Shown here in pieces: positions 27,801-36,301 of a stretch of DNA of 64,000 nucleotides. The number at the start of each line of letters is the position of its first letter. The first letter of the stretch is position 1. Below the pieces are notes generated by a model. The model was not told where the DNA came from and ran no database searches. It was given only the letters and a program-made list of their open reading frames with translations. Made by a program: the position numbers and the translations under genes. Origin of the DNA: Paraphysomonas bandaiensis (taxonomy: Eukaryota > Chrysophyceae). The stretch is from positions 1-64,000 of the forward strand of contig CBFFRP010000143.1 of assembly GCA_965644295.1 (NCBI GenBank), read 5' to 3'.

Positions 27801-30800
27801 GGTAGCTAGAAGTTCTGCCAACGAGCGTGGCTCCATGTTGTTCGCCATGAACGGCGTCCATGGGAATGTGAGACCCCCAGCGTCTAATTCTCCAAACCAT
27901 TCAACCACAGCATCGGGGACACCTAGCCGAGCCCATGCTAGTTTCATTAGATTAGGTGTTATGGAGTCGAATGCTTTTTTGAAGTCCCAGAGCGTGCAGA
28001 TGTGTTGGGCATTGTGACGTCTGGCTGCCTCTGAGGCCGCTAGAACCCTTAAAATGGCCGTGTCTGTGCCATTTCTCCAGCGATATCCATGTTGGGACGG
28101 GTGTAGGATCTGCTGTTCCTCCCAGACTGTGAGTATCCTGTGGGAGATTATTCTTGTCAGAATTTTCCGTGATATTTCGAGCAGACCGATCGGTCGAAGG
28201 TTGGAAAAAGAGGGTTCTCCTGGTTTCTTGAGTATGGGGGTCATTACTCTGTCTCTCCACCAAGTAGGCACGTGTTTGTGCTTCCAGAGCGACTTGATAA
28301 GGGTGAATGCTTCCTGTTGTATGGCTGGAGGCCAGGATTTGACCATGTTGGATGAGACCATGGAGGGTCCGGGAGCCCGGTTGAAGGATATGGAATGTAG
28401 GGTGGAGTAGAATTCTTCGTGCGTGATGTCCTTCTCTAAAGCCTTTCCAAGTAGGTCCGCCATTTCTGGTTTAGCTTTAGTGCATAGTGCACGTCGTAGT
28501 CCGTGTTGTAGGGTAAGGGGTATGTTCGAGCACGGATGGAGGGGCTCCTGGGAAGTCACCGATTGAGGGTCAAGGAGGGTTTTCCACCAGTTGGGGTCGT
28601 CCTGTAGTCTTTGTGCGACTGGGTCCAGTCCTGCAGGTTCCGCGTGGTGGTCTCGAAAGTGTTTGTTGATTCCTTCGTGGATGTCTTGCGGGGTAGTGAG
28701 AAGTGTCCCGTCAGTAGTTCTCACTGTCGTTAGTCGAAGTGGCGTTTTGATTTTAAGTCCTATCTTCTGCAGTACTGCTTGTAGTCTTCTCTGTTCTAGT
28801 AGTGCTTCCATTTGGTTTGTACGGTCTGTGAGCCTCTTGCGCATCTCCGTCCTGTCTCGTCCGTGCAAGAGTCCTCGCATTCGTATCACAATGTGTAGAA
28901 GGTTCTTCTTGGTGACTTGTTTGGCATTCCAGCTCAGAATGGCTCTGGGGTCTGCTGATCGGTAATCATTCCTGAAGTTGATGTCAGCTATTCCTTTCGC
29001 AGGTCCCGTGGAGTTTTGGAGGTACGAGTTCCCGCGCTCCTGCCAGGCGGTGATGAGCGCGTGGATCGGATTGCGTAATGGGGATCCACGCCATCCGTGT
29101 CTTTTATATCCAGCTGAGTTAAACATTTTCTGAACTATCTTTATTACCATAACCATCCCTTCTTGAATTACCCTCATTTCCGGGGAGAAACCATCTTTAA
29201 AATGTGAACGAATTCGCTGACACCGGTCATGGAGCCTCGTGCGACGGCTGTAGCGGGGACCCTTTGCTGTAAGCGTTGCCTGCAAGGTGATGTGATGTAT
29301 CGCCGCTAGTCGGGTGGCTGCAGTCTCTGGGTCTAGTGTTGGGCTGAGGCTCGTGTCTATAGGGGGCAGTTGGGCGTGTAGCATGAGAAGTTTGGCAGTG
29401 TACGCTTTTACCTCCTCAGGATCCCTTGGGTTGATGTTTAGGCGAGGAGGTATTTTTAAGTGTGACTCTGGGGAAGAGATATCTTGTGTTACAGTAATAT
29501 TGAATCCAACCCAAACCGGCCTATGGTCAAACGCTGCTGCAATTAAGGTGGGGGAATTGAGGCATCCGGTGTCAGTGATTCGCATATGCTGTGGAAGTGG
29601 CGTATGTAGTATGTGATCGATACGCGAGATTCCCTTGTCCAATCTGTGGAATGTGTGAAAAGCTTGCCGTTGGAGTAATTGTGTGATTAGTGGCGCCGAC
29701 AGCTGGAGTTTACCGGCTAGTGGGCGTATATCTCTATTCGTGGTGTGCGTTTCCATGGATCCGTTAAAGTCGCCTGCAATGATTACCGTGTGACCTCTGG
29801 CCCGGGCCTTGGTAACCCATTTAGTGATGATGTTGCAGAGGAGATCATATGGGGCAACCGGTTTAGTGTTGCGGGTCGCTTTCCCTATCGTGGTCAGTTT
29901 GCTCCATAAGGTACACGAACCAGGGGTGGATGGTTTAGGTGGTAAGTAGACGCTTATTATCACCAGGGTTTGTGTAGGGGAGGTTTTGAATTCCAGTCTC
30001 CCGACTAGACCAAGGCCAGTGAAGTCCGCTTTGGTAGAAGCTAGGCGGCGTTTCCATCTCTCACTCACAATGGCTGCGGTCCCCCCCATGAGTGGGTCAC
30101 GGTTAGTGACCTTGTAGGTCTTGTTGAGAAATAAGCATACCCTAGATCCTTGAATGGCGTCCTCAACGGTCTGCGCGAAGAAGCGGGCTTGAGTACATGT
30201 TAGTCTCACAACCTGCAGCAGTAGTATGTCTAACTGTTGCTTGTTGAAATGTCGGATAATGGCCTTTAGTTTGCTTCTGAACGATGCTGGGTTTCCATTG
30301 GTGTTCCAAGTGGAGAGTCGGAGTCCTGTGTCTGTAGGTGTGTTGCCCTGCTGTTCGTTGGTTGAACCTCTTTTGTCAGCGATAATCCTATCCCATGCAT
30401 CGTTGGATAGTCCTCGGATGTCTCTCGCATAGCCCTCTCTGGCTTGAATAAGGATCTCTAGTGGCCAACGTGGATGACACCAGTACTCATGTCCATAGTT
30501 AATGAGGATTTCTTCGTCCTTACTAATGGGACGTAACGTACATATATATATGCGTTTGTTTTTCGTGAGGAACTTTACATTCGCCATATCTGTGTCAAGA
30601 GGATCATTGATGTACCCCGCTGCACATGTTACTTGCTGACGGTCATGGTTGTATCCGTCAATGGCAAAGGAGCCCGTGCTGTCTTGTACTATAAAGTCTG
30701 AGCGGCGTGTGAGCGTGCGCGTCTCGACAGTCGGAATGCGGTCACCTTTGTACTCAGCTATAATGGTGTCAGCTTCTAAATTTTTCTTCGCATATAGGGA

Positions 30801-33410
30801 TAGGCCTTTGACTTCTTTTTCGGAGTACGCGATGTAAAATTTATTTCGCCAGTCCCTGTCCCAATCAGCAGTTTGGAGTTGTGGAAGTGGTCTGGTGGAC
30901 GGGGTGTTGATGGTACTTTGGTCAGTGGGATGTTCCGTCTGTGGATCACTGTCACTGTAATTGACGTCCTTTTTTGCCTTGCGGGCTGGCTGGCATCGGC
31001 TGGCTGATGCTTGACAAGAGTGTGGTCTCCCTTGGTTCTTCTTAGTGACTATGTGGGGTCCGGGGGCTCCGCTGTTTGTTGTTCTCTTTCTAGGTCTACT
31101 GACAAGGAGGTTCTGTGTTGTCCTTTGCCGTACCGTGACAGCTTTGTTTGTGGCGGGTACATTATTATATATGGTGCTGTCCGTCGGTAGGAGACTGGTT
31201 GCGAGTCTACTTTCAAGAGCGAGCAGTGCGTTGTCAAGGGCCGTGGCAAGTCCTGTGGGGTCCAGTAGAAAGTAATGCGCATCCTGCAGTATAACATGTG
31301 GATAATAGTCTGTGACAGCGTCTCTTAGTTCCTCCATCTTCCATGTGATATTGTATGTGTGTGCGTCTGTAGGTAGTCCCACTATGCTTAGAGTATTTCC
31401 ATTTTGTGCCCATGTCGTACATGGTAGGATAGTGGCGGCAAGCATATGGACCTCACGTACTGAAAGCCAATGGTTGATATCCTCTGCCGTAGTGTATGTT
31501 GTCTTGTTCGGGATACCAAGAGCCGTTTGGGCATGCACGAGCTTGTTCCGTATTGTTTGTATGGAATTCGTATCTTGGTGATCCCGATACAGCGCATGTA
31601 AGGCAGTGTGTCTTAGGTTCGTAAGGAAGGATGCAAGGGTAAGACGGTCTCTATGGTGCCTGAGGTCAAGTTTCGAGCAAGAGCGAGTTTGCCTCTCTTT
31701 GGCTGCAAGGACATGGATGTAATGAAGGGTGCTATATGCACAGTACCCGTCGCTTGGTATTTGTTGTTGTGTTCTAACCGCCGAGGGACTTAGGGTTAGA
31801 CAATACACCCTGCCCATGGCGCACATGAGTTGCCTGAGGTGGTTATGATCCTTGGGGGACCTTTGTGCAAGGTGGCGTCGGACTCTCGCGGAGAGAGAAA
31901 CATCAAGTATCTCGGCCTGTGTCGAGATGGTGTCTATCTGAAGGTGCCGTGGATCTGGGGGATCCTCAATCCTGACGCCTTCTTGTCTGGTACGCAGGTG
32001 CTGCAGTAAGTTGGAAATGCGTTGTTTGGTTCGTGCGAGAGCAGTGTTGAGTCGGTACTGGATACCAGGTATGCTAGTAGTGCCTGTCGTAGCAAGAACG
32101 TGAAACCCGTGTTGGCTTTGGACGATGTCGTGGGTTGTAACATCTTCCGTGGTGAGGTTCCTTGTAAGGGAGTGCCGGAAGAAAGGCGTTAGCTGCGCCC
32201 AGCCCGACACTAGATGTGGTTGATCAGCTTCCCATAACCTGTATGGTATAGATAGTAGGTCTAGTATTATTTGAAAATCCTGCACGTCCATATCCAGTTC
32301 GCTGTCTGGTTGATTTCTTTGAGAGTGTTCAAATTGTTGCAACCTCATCCGAAGTGATTTTGTGGAGGAAAGTGGTGCCCCTCTTGTCAGGCAGAGTGCT
32401 CTGATATGCTTGGAAATGTCGTGCGGGGACTCCACATTGGATTTGATGGAAGTCTGCAACTGCTGTGCTATTTGGAGCGCGCTGCACGTGGAACCCTTCG
32501 TATGTTCACATTTTGGAAATGTGGTCATAAAGATGTAGTTGTCTGCCCTGGAGAATTTGTCAATGAAGCTATCCCAATTTGCGATCCTAGTTGGGGTCAG
32601 CATTTGCGAGTGTATCTCCTGTACTAGTTCTGGCTGTGGAGCGACTGCTATGGTGTGGAAGTCATCGTATTCCACCCAGTTGTTCAGAACCGTAGAGTGG
32701 AATGGCATGAAATCCTGTCCCATAGCGTGTAGGATGGGGCCTGGGGAAGAACTCGTGTGAGCTGAGTCTGCTATGTCCGGTGCTGGTGGGTCGTCAGAAT
32801 TCAACGAGGGGGATGTGGGAGCAGGTGATCTCCATTTGACAGGGAAATAGTCAGTGAGGAGTGCACGCGGTGGTACAATTTCCTTAGCGTGTTTGGGTAC
32901 CTTATTCTTGGGGTGGTGTATCGGTCCGTCACCACTATTGTCAGAGGAATATGCCTTCCCTTGGCAGTTATGCGAAGGATGGGTACCTACCTGATTCTGG
33001 TGATGCCATTGAGCTTCATTAGATTGTTGTGGTAGTGCCTGGAGTATCCGTCCGCATACAAGTTCAGGGAGTCGGTCCAACAGCGTGTGGAGTTCCAGTT
33101 TTACTGGTAGCTTTGTATCTAGGAAGAAATGATCTTCCGAACAGAACACCTCATGAAATGGCCGTTCTTGCGTCTTGGGAATGAAGGCTGAGTGAAAGGT
33201 AGACCAGTACGCCCAGTTGTGCCCTAGGACTTCTGGTTCTTCCTGCCATACTCTGAGCCGTATGTTCAGGGTTTCTGCTAAGAAGGCAATGGTATCAGTA
33301 TGTCCCCATTTCTCTGTGGGTATTCCGATGGCAGTAGGTTTCTTCCTACGAAGTGCTCTGTGATATGTGGTGAGTAGTTGTTTGAGCTCCTTGCAAATGG
33401 CCACAATGTT
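24805..33410 (-). mobile_element. 8.6-kb non-LTR retrotransposon (LINE) encoding OTU, SET, APE, RT and RNase H
   Basis: Limits are set by the two copies of the 880-bp repeat. The element runs on the minus strand: the ORF begins 6 bp inside the 5' edge and ends at 25038. A 233-bp 3' UTR holds a conserved hairpin (24951-24970) and ends in an A-rich tail (complement of about 24805-24828). The absence of a 5' UTR and the half-domain at the protein's start indicate 5' truncation, as expected from target-primed reverse transcription. GC content is visibly higher than in the surrounding host DNA. The ORF is unbroken and the flanking repeats are identical, so the insertion is recent. Confidence 0.92.
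25038..33404 (-). CDS. LINE polyprotein: half OTU, OTU protease, SET methyltransferase, AP endonuclease, RT, RNase H, zinc knuckle
   Basis: 2,788 codons without a stop. Residues about 20-100 look like the second half of an OTU fold (FLAETLNIRLRVW ... SEDHFFLD). About 545-715 is a complete OTU-like cysteine protease: SDGYCAYSTL (Cys about 552), SVREVHMLAATIL and DAHYFLLDP (His about 711). About 850-985 is a SET domain: KEVKGLSLYAKKNL, IIAEYKGD, AGYINDPLDTDMANVKF and EEILINYGHEYW. About 1022-1300 is an APE-type endonuclease: STWNTNG, AGDFNGSM, SRIDHIL and FDHRPVW, but the usual LQE reads LQV. Reverse transcriptase has DFKKAFDS (about 1808), RGITQGGTEST and SFADDI (about 1935). RNase H follows with FTDGSY (about 2211), YELMGA, NTDCKAV and SHPE, then a zinc motif CSDCGFRLDSLKHMCLDC (about 2525). 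OTU or RNase H in LINEs is known; a SET domain is unexpected. The true N-terminus is missing. Confidence 0.9.
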   Translation of the reverse strand: MAICKELKQLLTTYHRALRRKKPTAIGIPTEKWGHTDTIAFLAETLNIRLRVWQEEPEVLGHNWAYWSTFHSAFIPKTQERPFHEVFCSEDHFFLDTKLPVKLELHTLLDRLPELVCGRILQALPQQSNEAQWHHQNQVGTHPSHNCQGKAYSSDNSGDGPIHHPKNKVPKHAKEIVPPRALLTDYFPVKWRSPAPTSPSLNSDDPPAPDIADSAHTSSSPGPILHAMGQDFMPFHSTVLNNWVEYDDFHTIAVAPQPELVQEIHSQMLTPTRIANWDSFIDKFSRADNYIFMTTFPKCEHTKGSTCSALQIAQQLQTSIKSNVESPHDISKHIRALCLTRGAPLSSTKSLRMRLQQFEHSQRNQPDSELDMDVQDFQIILDLLSIPYRLWEADQPHLVSGWAQLTPFFRHSLTRNLTTEDVTTHDIVQSQHGFHVLATTGTTSIPGIQYRLNTALARTKQRISNLLQHLRTRQEGVRIEDPPDPRHLQIDTISTQAEILDVSLSARVRRHLAQRSPKDHNHLRQLMCAMGRVYCLTLSPSAVRTQQQIPSDGYCAYSTLHYIHVLAAKERQTRSCSKLDLRHHRDRLTLASFLTNLRHTALHALYRDHQDTNSIQTIRNKLVHAQTALGIPNKTTYTTAEDINHWLSVREVHMLAATILPCTTWAQNGNTLSIVGLPTDAHTYNITWKMEELRDAVTDYYPHVILQDAHYFLLDPTGLATALDNALLALESRLATSLLPTDSTIYNNVPATNKAVTVRQRTTQNLLVSRPRKRTTNSGAPGPHIVTKKNQGRPHSCQASASRCQPARKAKKDVNYSDSDPQTEHPTDQSTINTPSTRPLPQLQTADWDRDWRNKFYIAYSEKEVKGLSLYAKKNLEADTIIAEYKGDRIPTVETRTLTRRSDFIVQDSTGSFAIDGYNHDRQQVTCAAGYINDPLDTDMANVKFLTKNKRIYICTLRPISKDEEILINYGHEYWCHPRWPLEILIQAREGYARDIRGLSNDAWDRIIADKRGSTNEQQGNTPTDTGLRLSTWNTNGNPASFRSKLKAIIRHFNKQQLDILLLQVVRLTCTQARFFAQTVEDAIQGSRVCLFLNKTYKVTNRDPLMGGTAAIVSERWKRRLASTKADFTGLGLVGRLEFKTSPTQTLVIISVYLPPKPSTPGSCTLWSKLTTIGKATRNTKPVAPYDLLCNIITKWVTKARARGHTVIIAGDFNGSMETHTTNRDIRPLAGKLQLSAPLITQLLQRQAFHTFHRLDKGISRIDHILHTPLPQHMRITDTGCLNSPTLIAAAFDHRPVWVGFNITVTQDISSPESHLKIPPRLNINPRDPEEVKAYTAKLLMLHAQLPPIDTSLSPTLDPETAATRLAAIHHITLQATLTAKGPRYSRRTRLHDRCQRIRSHFKDGFSPEMRVIQEGMVMVIKIVQKMFNSAGYKRHGWRGSPLRNPIHALITAWQERGNSYLQNSTGPAKGIADINFRNDYRSADPRAILSWNAKQVTKKNLLHIVIRMRGLLHGRDRTEMRKRLTDRTNQMEALLEQRRLQAVLQKIGLKIKTPLRLTTVRTTDGTLLTTPQDIHEGINKHFRDHHAEPAGLDPVAQRLQDDPNWWKTLLDPQSVTSQEPLHPCSNIPLTLQHGLRRALCTKAKPEMADLLGKALEKDITHEEFYSTLHSISFNRAPGPSMVSSNMVKSWPPAIQQEAFTLIKSLWKHKHVPTWWRDRVMTPILKKPGEPSFSNLRPIGLLEISRKILTRIISHRILTVWEEQQILHPSQHGYRWRNGTDTAILRVLAASEAARRHNAQHICTLWDFKKAFDSITPNLMKLAWARLGVPDAVVEWFGELDAGGLTFPWTPFMANNMEPRSLAELLATDGHFLAQFVLGFEAVRGITQGGTESTCAWVALHDILLTWLDLDLRAICLTPSPLLLTPNSKKKVSFADDITTIDVSITQAQETAIRMSAFCSFSGMELSVPKVICTFFPHLRENLAQVKQTGHITLYDWYWRPQPVPIQTTHESIHYLGADLPLTPTDTDSYNWCTNYLKAAGTHLGIRHASAGCKVMVIETQIIPTLLYKATKASWPLQYYKNIDSTCANLYRKALSLSPGYPTELIYLSLRHNGLGMKRFSDSAQEQKWGSLQRAIILGGDAGDAAHFLLTQTIAPYPNYHHFALSLREWGTEVGLTLQQPDSPEPQDTNTLTNIIRTLELDDVTADTYQAIFTDGSYTPTALSPRRITHVNPRTRWAHYGGAAAVWLPPEDEWKNGTTKILRLETPFSDVPGLGPYAYELMGAAMALILSARLPSHIPINTDCKAVCIRTHEALSARRRALGHRAKGVLLESIAANNDCKRTVAWVRSHPERRTSDESEWTYEDKGIYIADAVAGGDWLEVDRLLGRQNYTVCNMEVDQAIERILTEGLWHWRLTGERRPYRTSPLLTDFQSLRNQRTLEAYTALRDQRYGHNPDRAPGYWKDSGALLPRKLAQADGGPSKDKVSSHLRQRVLNAALTWDKSFSIGRNRAKTKHGLDMAKAVCSDCGFRLDSLKHMCLDCTNDTITQIRESAFHSHKNALLEEMRNPELPQWTTTVLQRISSGAWNPSVPQVERFWTGTITMTQLEMVFGDHIHESLSSQGLRSIESAIIKLLLPLFAAAKLMIQDRGRRYVTLRKGPPRLLPRPSPNHRQKRKRPRVLRLLGIHRRTETGTPPTVPLNPTNHTQRTIATDRMKPTGPRQRRRRLRQLHLCPTPKRCMATPPHSTTPSTSQSTHLVLGTLRTLIQNPVPQSQAEPYPKGRPPDNTRQ

Positions 33411-34290
33411 GATTGGAGGACTCTCTCACTCGACCTGAGAAGGCGCAGCTCAAACGTTTTTTGTTGAACAGAACTGATGAAGAAGAGGAAAAAGAAGATG
33501 ATGGTGTCGACTCATTGGCGAGAAGACACCAAGCGCACCAAGAACAAAAGCGACTACGCACTACCAAAACAGCTAAGTACCGCTGCTTGAAGCATATTTA
33601 CTCTACTACTAATTGTGCAGAAAGGCTTTTCAGTAGAGCAAAAATTAACATGAGTGATCTGCGCAAATCTATGGCACCTCATCGATTAGAGGCCCTTATG
33701 TTCTTGCGCTTTAATGGATTTCTGTGGAATGCAAGTAAGGTTGAAGATGCTATACGTGCTTGTAATGAGTAACTAAGTTAATTAGACAATAATTGGCATA
33801 ATTAAATTGCAATTAATTGCAATAATTGCAATTATAATTGCGCAAGCTATAGCTAATAATAGCAATTTAATTGCAAAAAATAATTGTTATGCAGCCCTGG
33901 TTCTGCTATATAAGAGCAATTGAAAGCTGTAGTTATAAGGTATTTAAATTACAGTAGTATACATTTGCAGTCTTGTTAATCGTATTGCGAGAATGAACGA
34001 CGATAAGTATATAGTGGTAAAACGAAATATAGTGACGATGCAAGTTGTAGTGACGAAGTAAGATCGTATAAGAAATGAGTGGTAGTAAAAACAACATGAA
34101 ATTGAGGATTTATAAGAGATATGATTATAATTTATAATTCTCAGCATTGAGTATATTATGTCTACCTTCTGTTGTTAAGTTAATATTTCTCATGTCTCTT
34201 ATAATGTCAAACTTCGATACTCTCGTAGCGGTGAAATGTGTTACAGCTGTAGAGCGAACTATGTAGCTATGTAGTATCAGTATTTGACAT
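33411..34290. repeat. Right copy of the 880-bp direct repeat
   Basis: Identical to 23925-24804. It begins mid-way through the hAT transposase frame and carries the hAT right terminus at 33887-33899. Beyond 34290 the sequence is new, so the pre-insertion target would have read from 24804 straight into 34291. Confidence 0.9.
33413..33772 (+). pseudogene. hAT transposase C-terminal fragment, duplicated copy
   Basis: The last 119 codons of the frame at 23720-24286, repeated because of the 880-bp duplication. It has the ERLFSRA dimerisation motif. No promoter or N-terminus of its own. Confidence 0.85.
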
Positions 34291-34814
34291 TAGGATGGTT
34301 AAAACTTAAAAACTGAACGTTGAACTTACTTACTCCATATTAATAAAATATATACCCGGAATTATGATTTCCATAGTCACGGTTTCAACACCACTACGCG
34401 GGAGTTCTCAACGAATATATTCAAAAATTCAATCACACCACGAAACTCCTATGAAGGCTGTGTAAGATATATTTTGTTCTCTTAACTGCTGTACAAATGT
34501 CGGCATTGTTGAATAAAACTGTATACGTGGGCAATAACTGGTGAAACGTTATCAAAGCAATCAAGAAATATTAAGTTATATGATCGAATACTCGAAGTAT
34601 TAATACTGAGCTCTGTGCACCACTTGACATTTCAAGCTGGGCATACTTCTTTATATAATATTAAATGAGCTTATGTGACAGAGTACAACTCGAATACCAT
34701 AAGAGGCAAAGAATTATTGGTCATTTCTAGTCACATGCGTGTCAATAAAAAAATGCAGAGTAAATCTGAAGAATAATCTGCTTCAGCCGTTATTATCCCT
34801 GTGACCAGGGCTAT
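34291..34814. other. Spacer after the transposon island
   Basis: AT-rich with no recognised exon or repeat. It should include the 3' UTR of the following minus-strand gene. A CAGGGCTA at about 34806 resembles a hAT end but has no partner. Confidence 0.45.
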
Positions 34815-36301
34815 TTACGACATGCTGCTTCTGAGGTTGTGATGCATCGGTGGTACGACATTAGTTCGCCTTTTGACGGATGGAATAATGGCCGGAGTAC
34901 TCACACGCCTCGTTCGTCGTGGAACATTTCCGCGCAACACCGGAAGTTCGCCCCAATTGTCAGTAGTATTGCCCCGTATGCTCGTCTCAGTCTTCTGTGC
35001 ACCATCTTTATCTATAGAATGGCCTGATCGATTCATGTAGCTCACGGTACTGACACTCTTCTTGCGGTAGCGTCCGCCGTACTTATCCAACTCCTCCAGT
35101 GCTTGGGCAAATCGAGAGCTCTCTTCCAGTGCTAGGGCAGCCTTCCTTTTGTCCACCACCCTGCACACATCGCACACTTAGACAACCTATTAACATCATG
35201 ATGTACTCATACTTGGTAAACACATTCATCATCGACCGCTGGATGCGATTGTGAACGATCACTTTCTGAAATGCCCACAACCAGGCCCATTTGGCCTTAG
35301 AGTACTTATTCGGATTTATCGTGTCTTCGCATCCATAGACCCGCAAAGGCGTTGGGTCAGGTACCTCGGCGGCCTGTTGCTGGTAGCTAGCAGCACGGGC
35401 AGCCTGAATAGCAGAAATCATAGAATCTCTCCGAGCAGCCTCAGAGTAACCAGATGCTGCATCCAACCTCTGTTCTCTGTTGCCATCCCTGTATACAGAG
35501 GGTTACATTTTCATACACTCATTAAATCGCGCACGCTTACCCGAATAATTGTTTCGCTTCACTCTGATCACTGTGTGGTACATTCGTCTCCACAAGGTCC
35601 TGTGGTTTGGATTCATTTAGCGTTTCCGTTGACCTCTCCATTGCTAAGAAACAGTTACTCAAAAATATCAGCATGTGAATCCACTCACCATTGTATCTAG
35701 TGATCGTTAACTGCGGACCTTCCTTGGACGGGACTACATTCATTGCGTCCATAATATATTCGACAGCCGATGTTAGGCGTGCCCGTTCCACCAAATCTCT
35801 CCTTTGGGCAACCACAGCTCGATATTTACTGTTAAATTCTTTCTCGTTGAGTTCATATATCTTGTCTACAGGAACAAATAGACTAGGAAGAGGGCGATTT
35901 CCTTCAATGTCGTAAGCTTTAATCTCAAAATATCCAATTGATTCGTGGTGAAAGACGTTTATACTGGTGTTCAGATGCTGCTTCCAGAACACTTTTGGTC
36001 CATGGAACACTTCCTTTGGTCGACCCGGCTGCAAACCGACATTCTGAGAAGTAGAGTCGGCTGACTGCCGTATTGCTGGAATAGTAACATCCAGATCATC
36101 GCTGCTCGGCTTCCTAACCAGAGGAGTGACGATAGACGGGAGGGACGAGAGACCATCAACGCTCTTGGCTCTATTCCGTCTGATACCAGCCTTCAATTTC
36201 CCGATACAAGTGAGGTGGAGCCGCATCACAGAGAGCTGCTGCTGTGCTCGAGACACACTCGGATCGTCGTCGTTGTTGTGAATAGGAGGCAACAGTGACA
36301 T
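34815..36301 (-). CDS. Conserved-looking protein of unknown function, four exons
   Basis: Exons 35689-36301, 35541-35643, 35213-35488 and 34815-35160 join in phase to 1,338 nt (445 residues), with 45-52 bp GT-AG introns. No signal peptide or membrane segment is visible. The N-terminus (about 1-90) is Ser/Pro-rich and basic. Residues about 95-205 look folded (VFWKQHLNTSINVFHHES, GYFEIKAYDIEGNRPLPSLF, then a charged helix to IMDAMNVV). Residues about 245-345 are an Ala/Gln-rich helix followed by a Trp-rich helix (YSKAKWAWLWAFQKVIVHNR) continuing into a basic/acidic coiled segment (ALALEESSRFAQALEELDKY). The tail is basic and disordered. Architecture recalls cytoskeletal or ciliary scaffold proteins, but I cannot name a family. 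Confidence 0.75.

Noticed and set aside
23925-34290. Flanking 880-bp repeats as LTRs of the element
   Set aside because: They contain a hAT transposase end and terminus, have no TG...CA borders, and the enclosed enzyme set (APE, LINE RT, 3' hairpin, A-rich tail) is non-LTR.
34801-34812. CAGGGCTA resembling a hAT terminus (also near 47702)
   Set aside because: No sub-terminal similarity, no partner end and no TSD.
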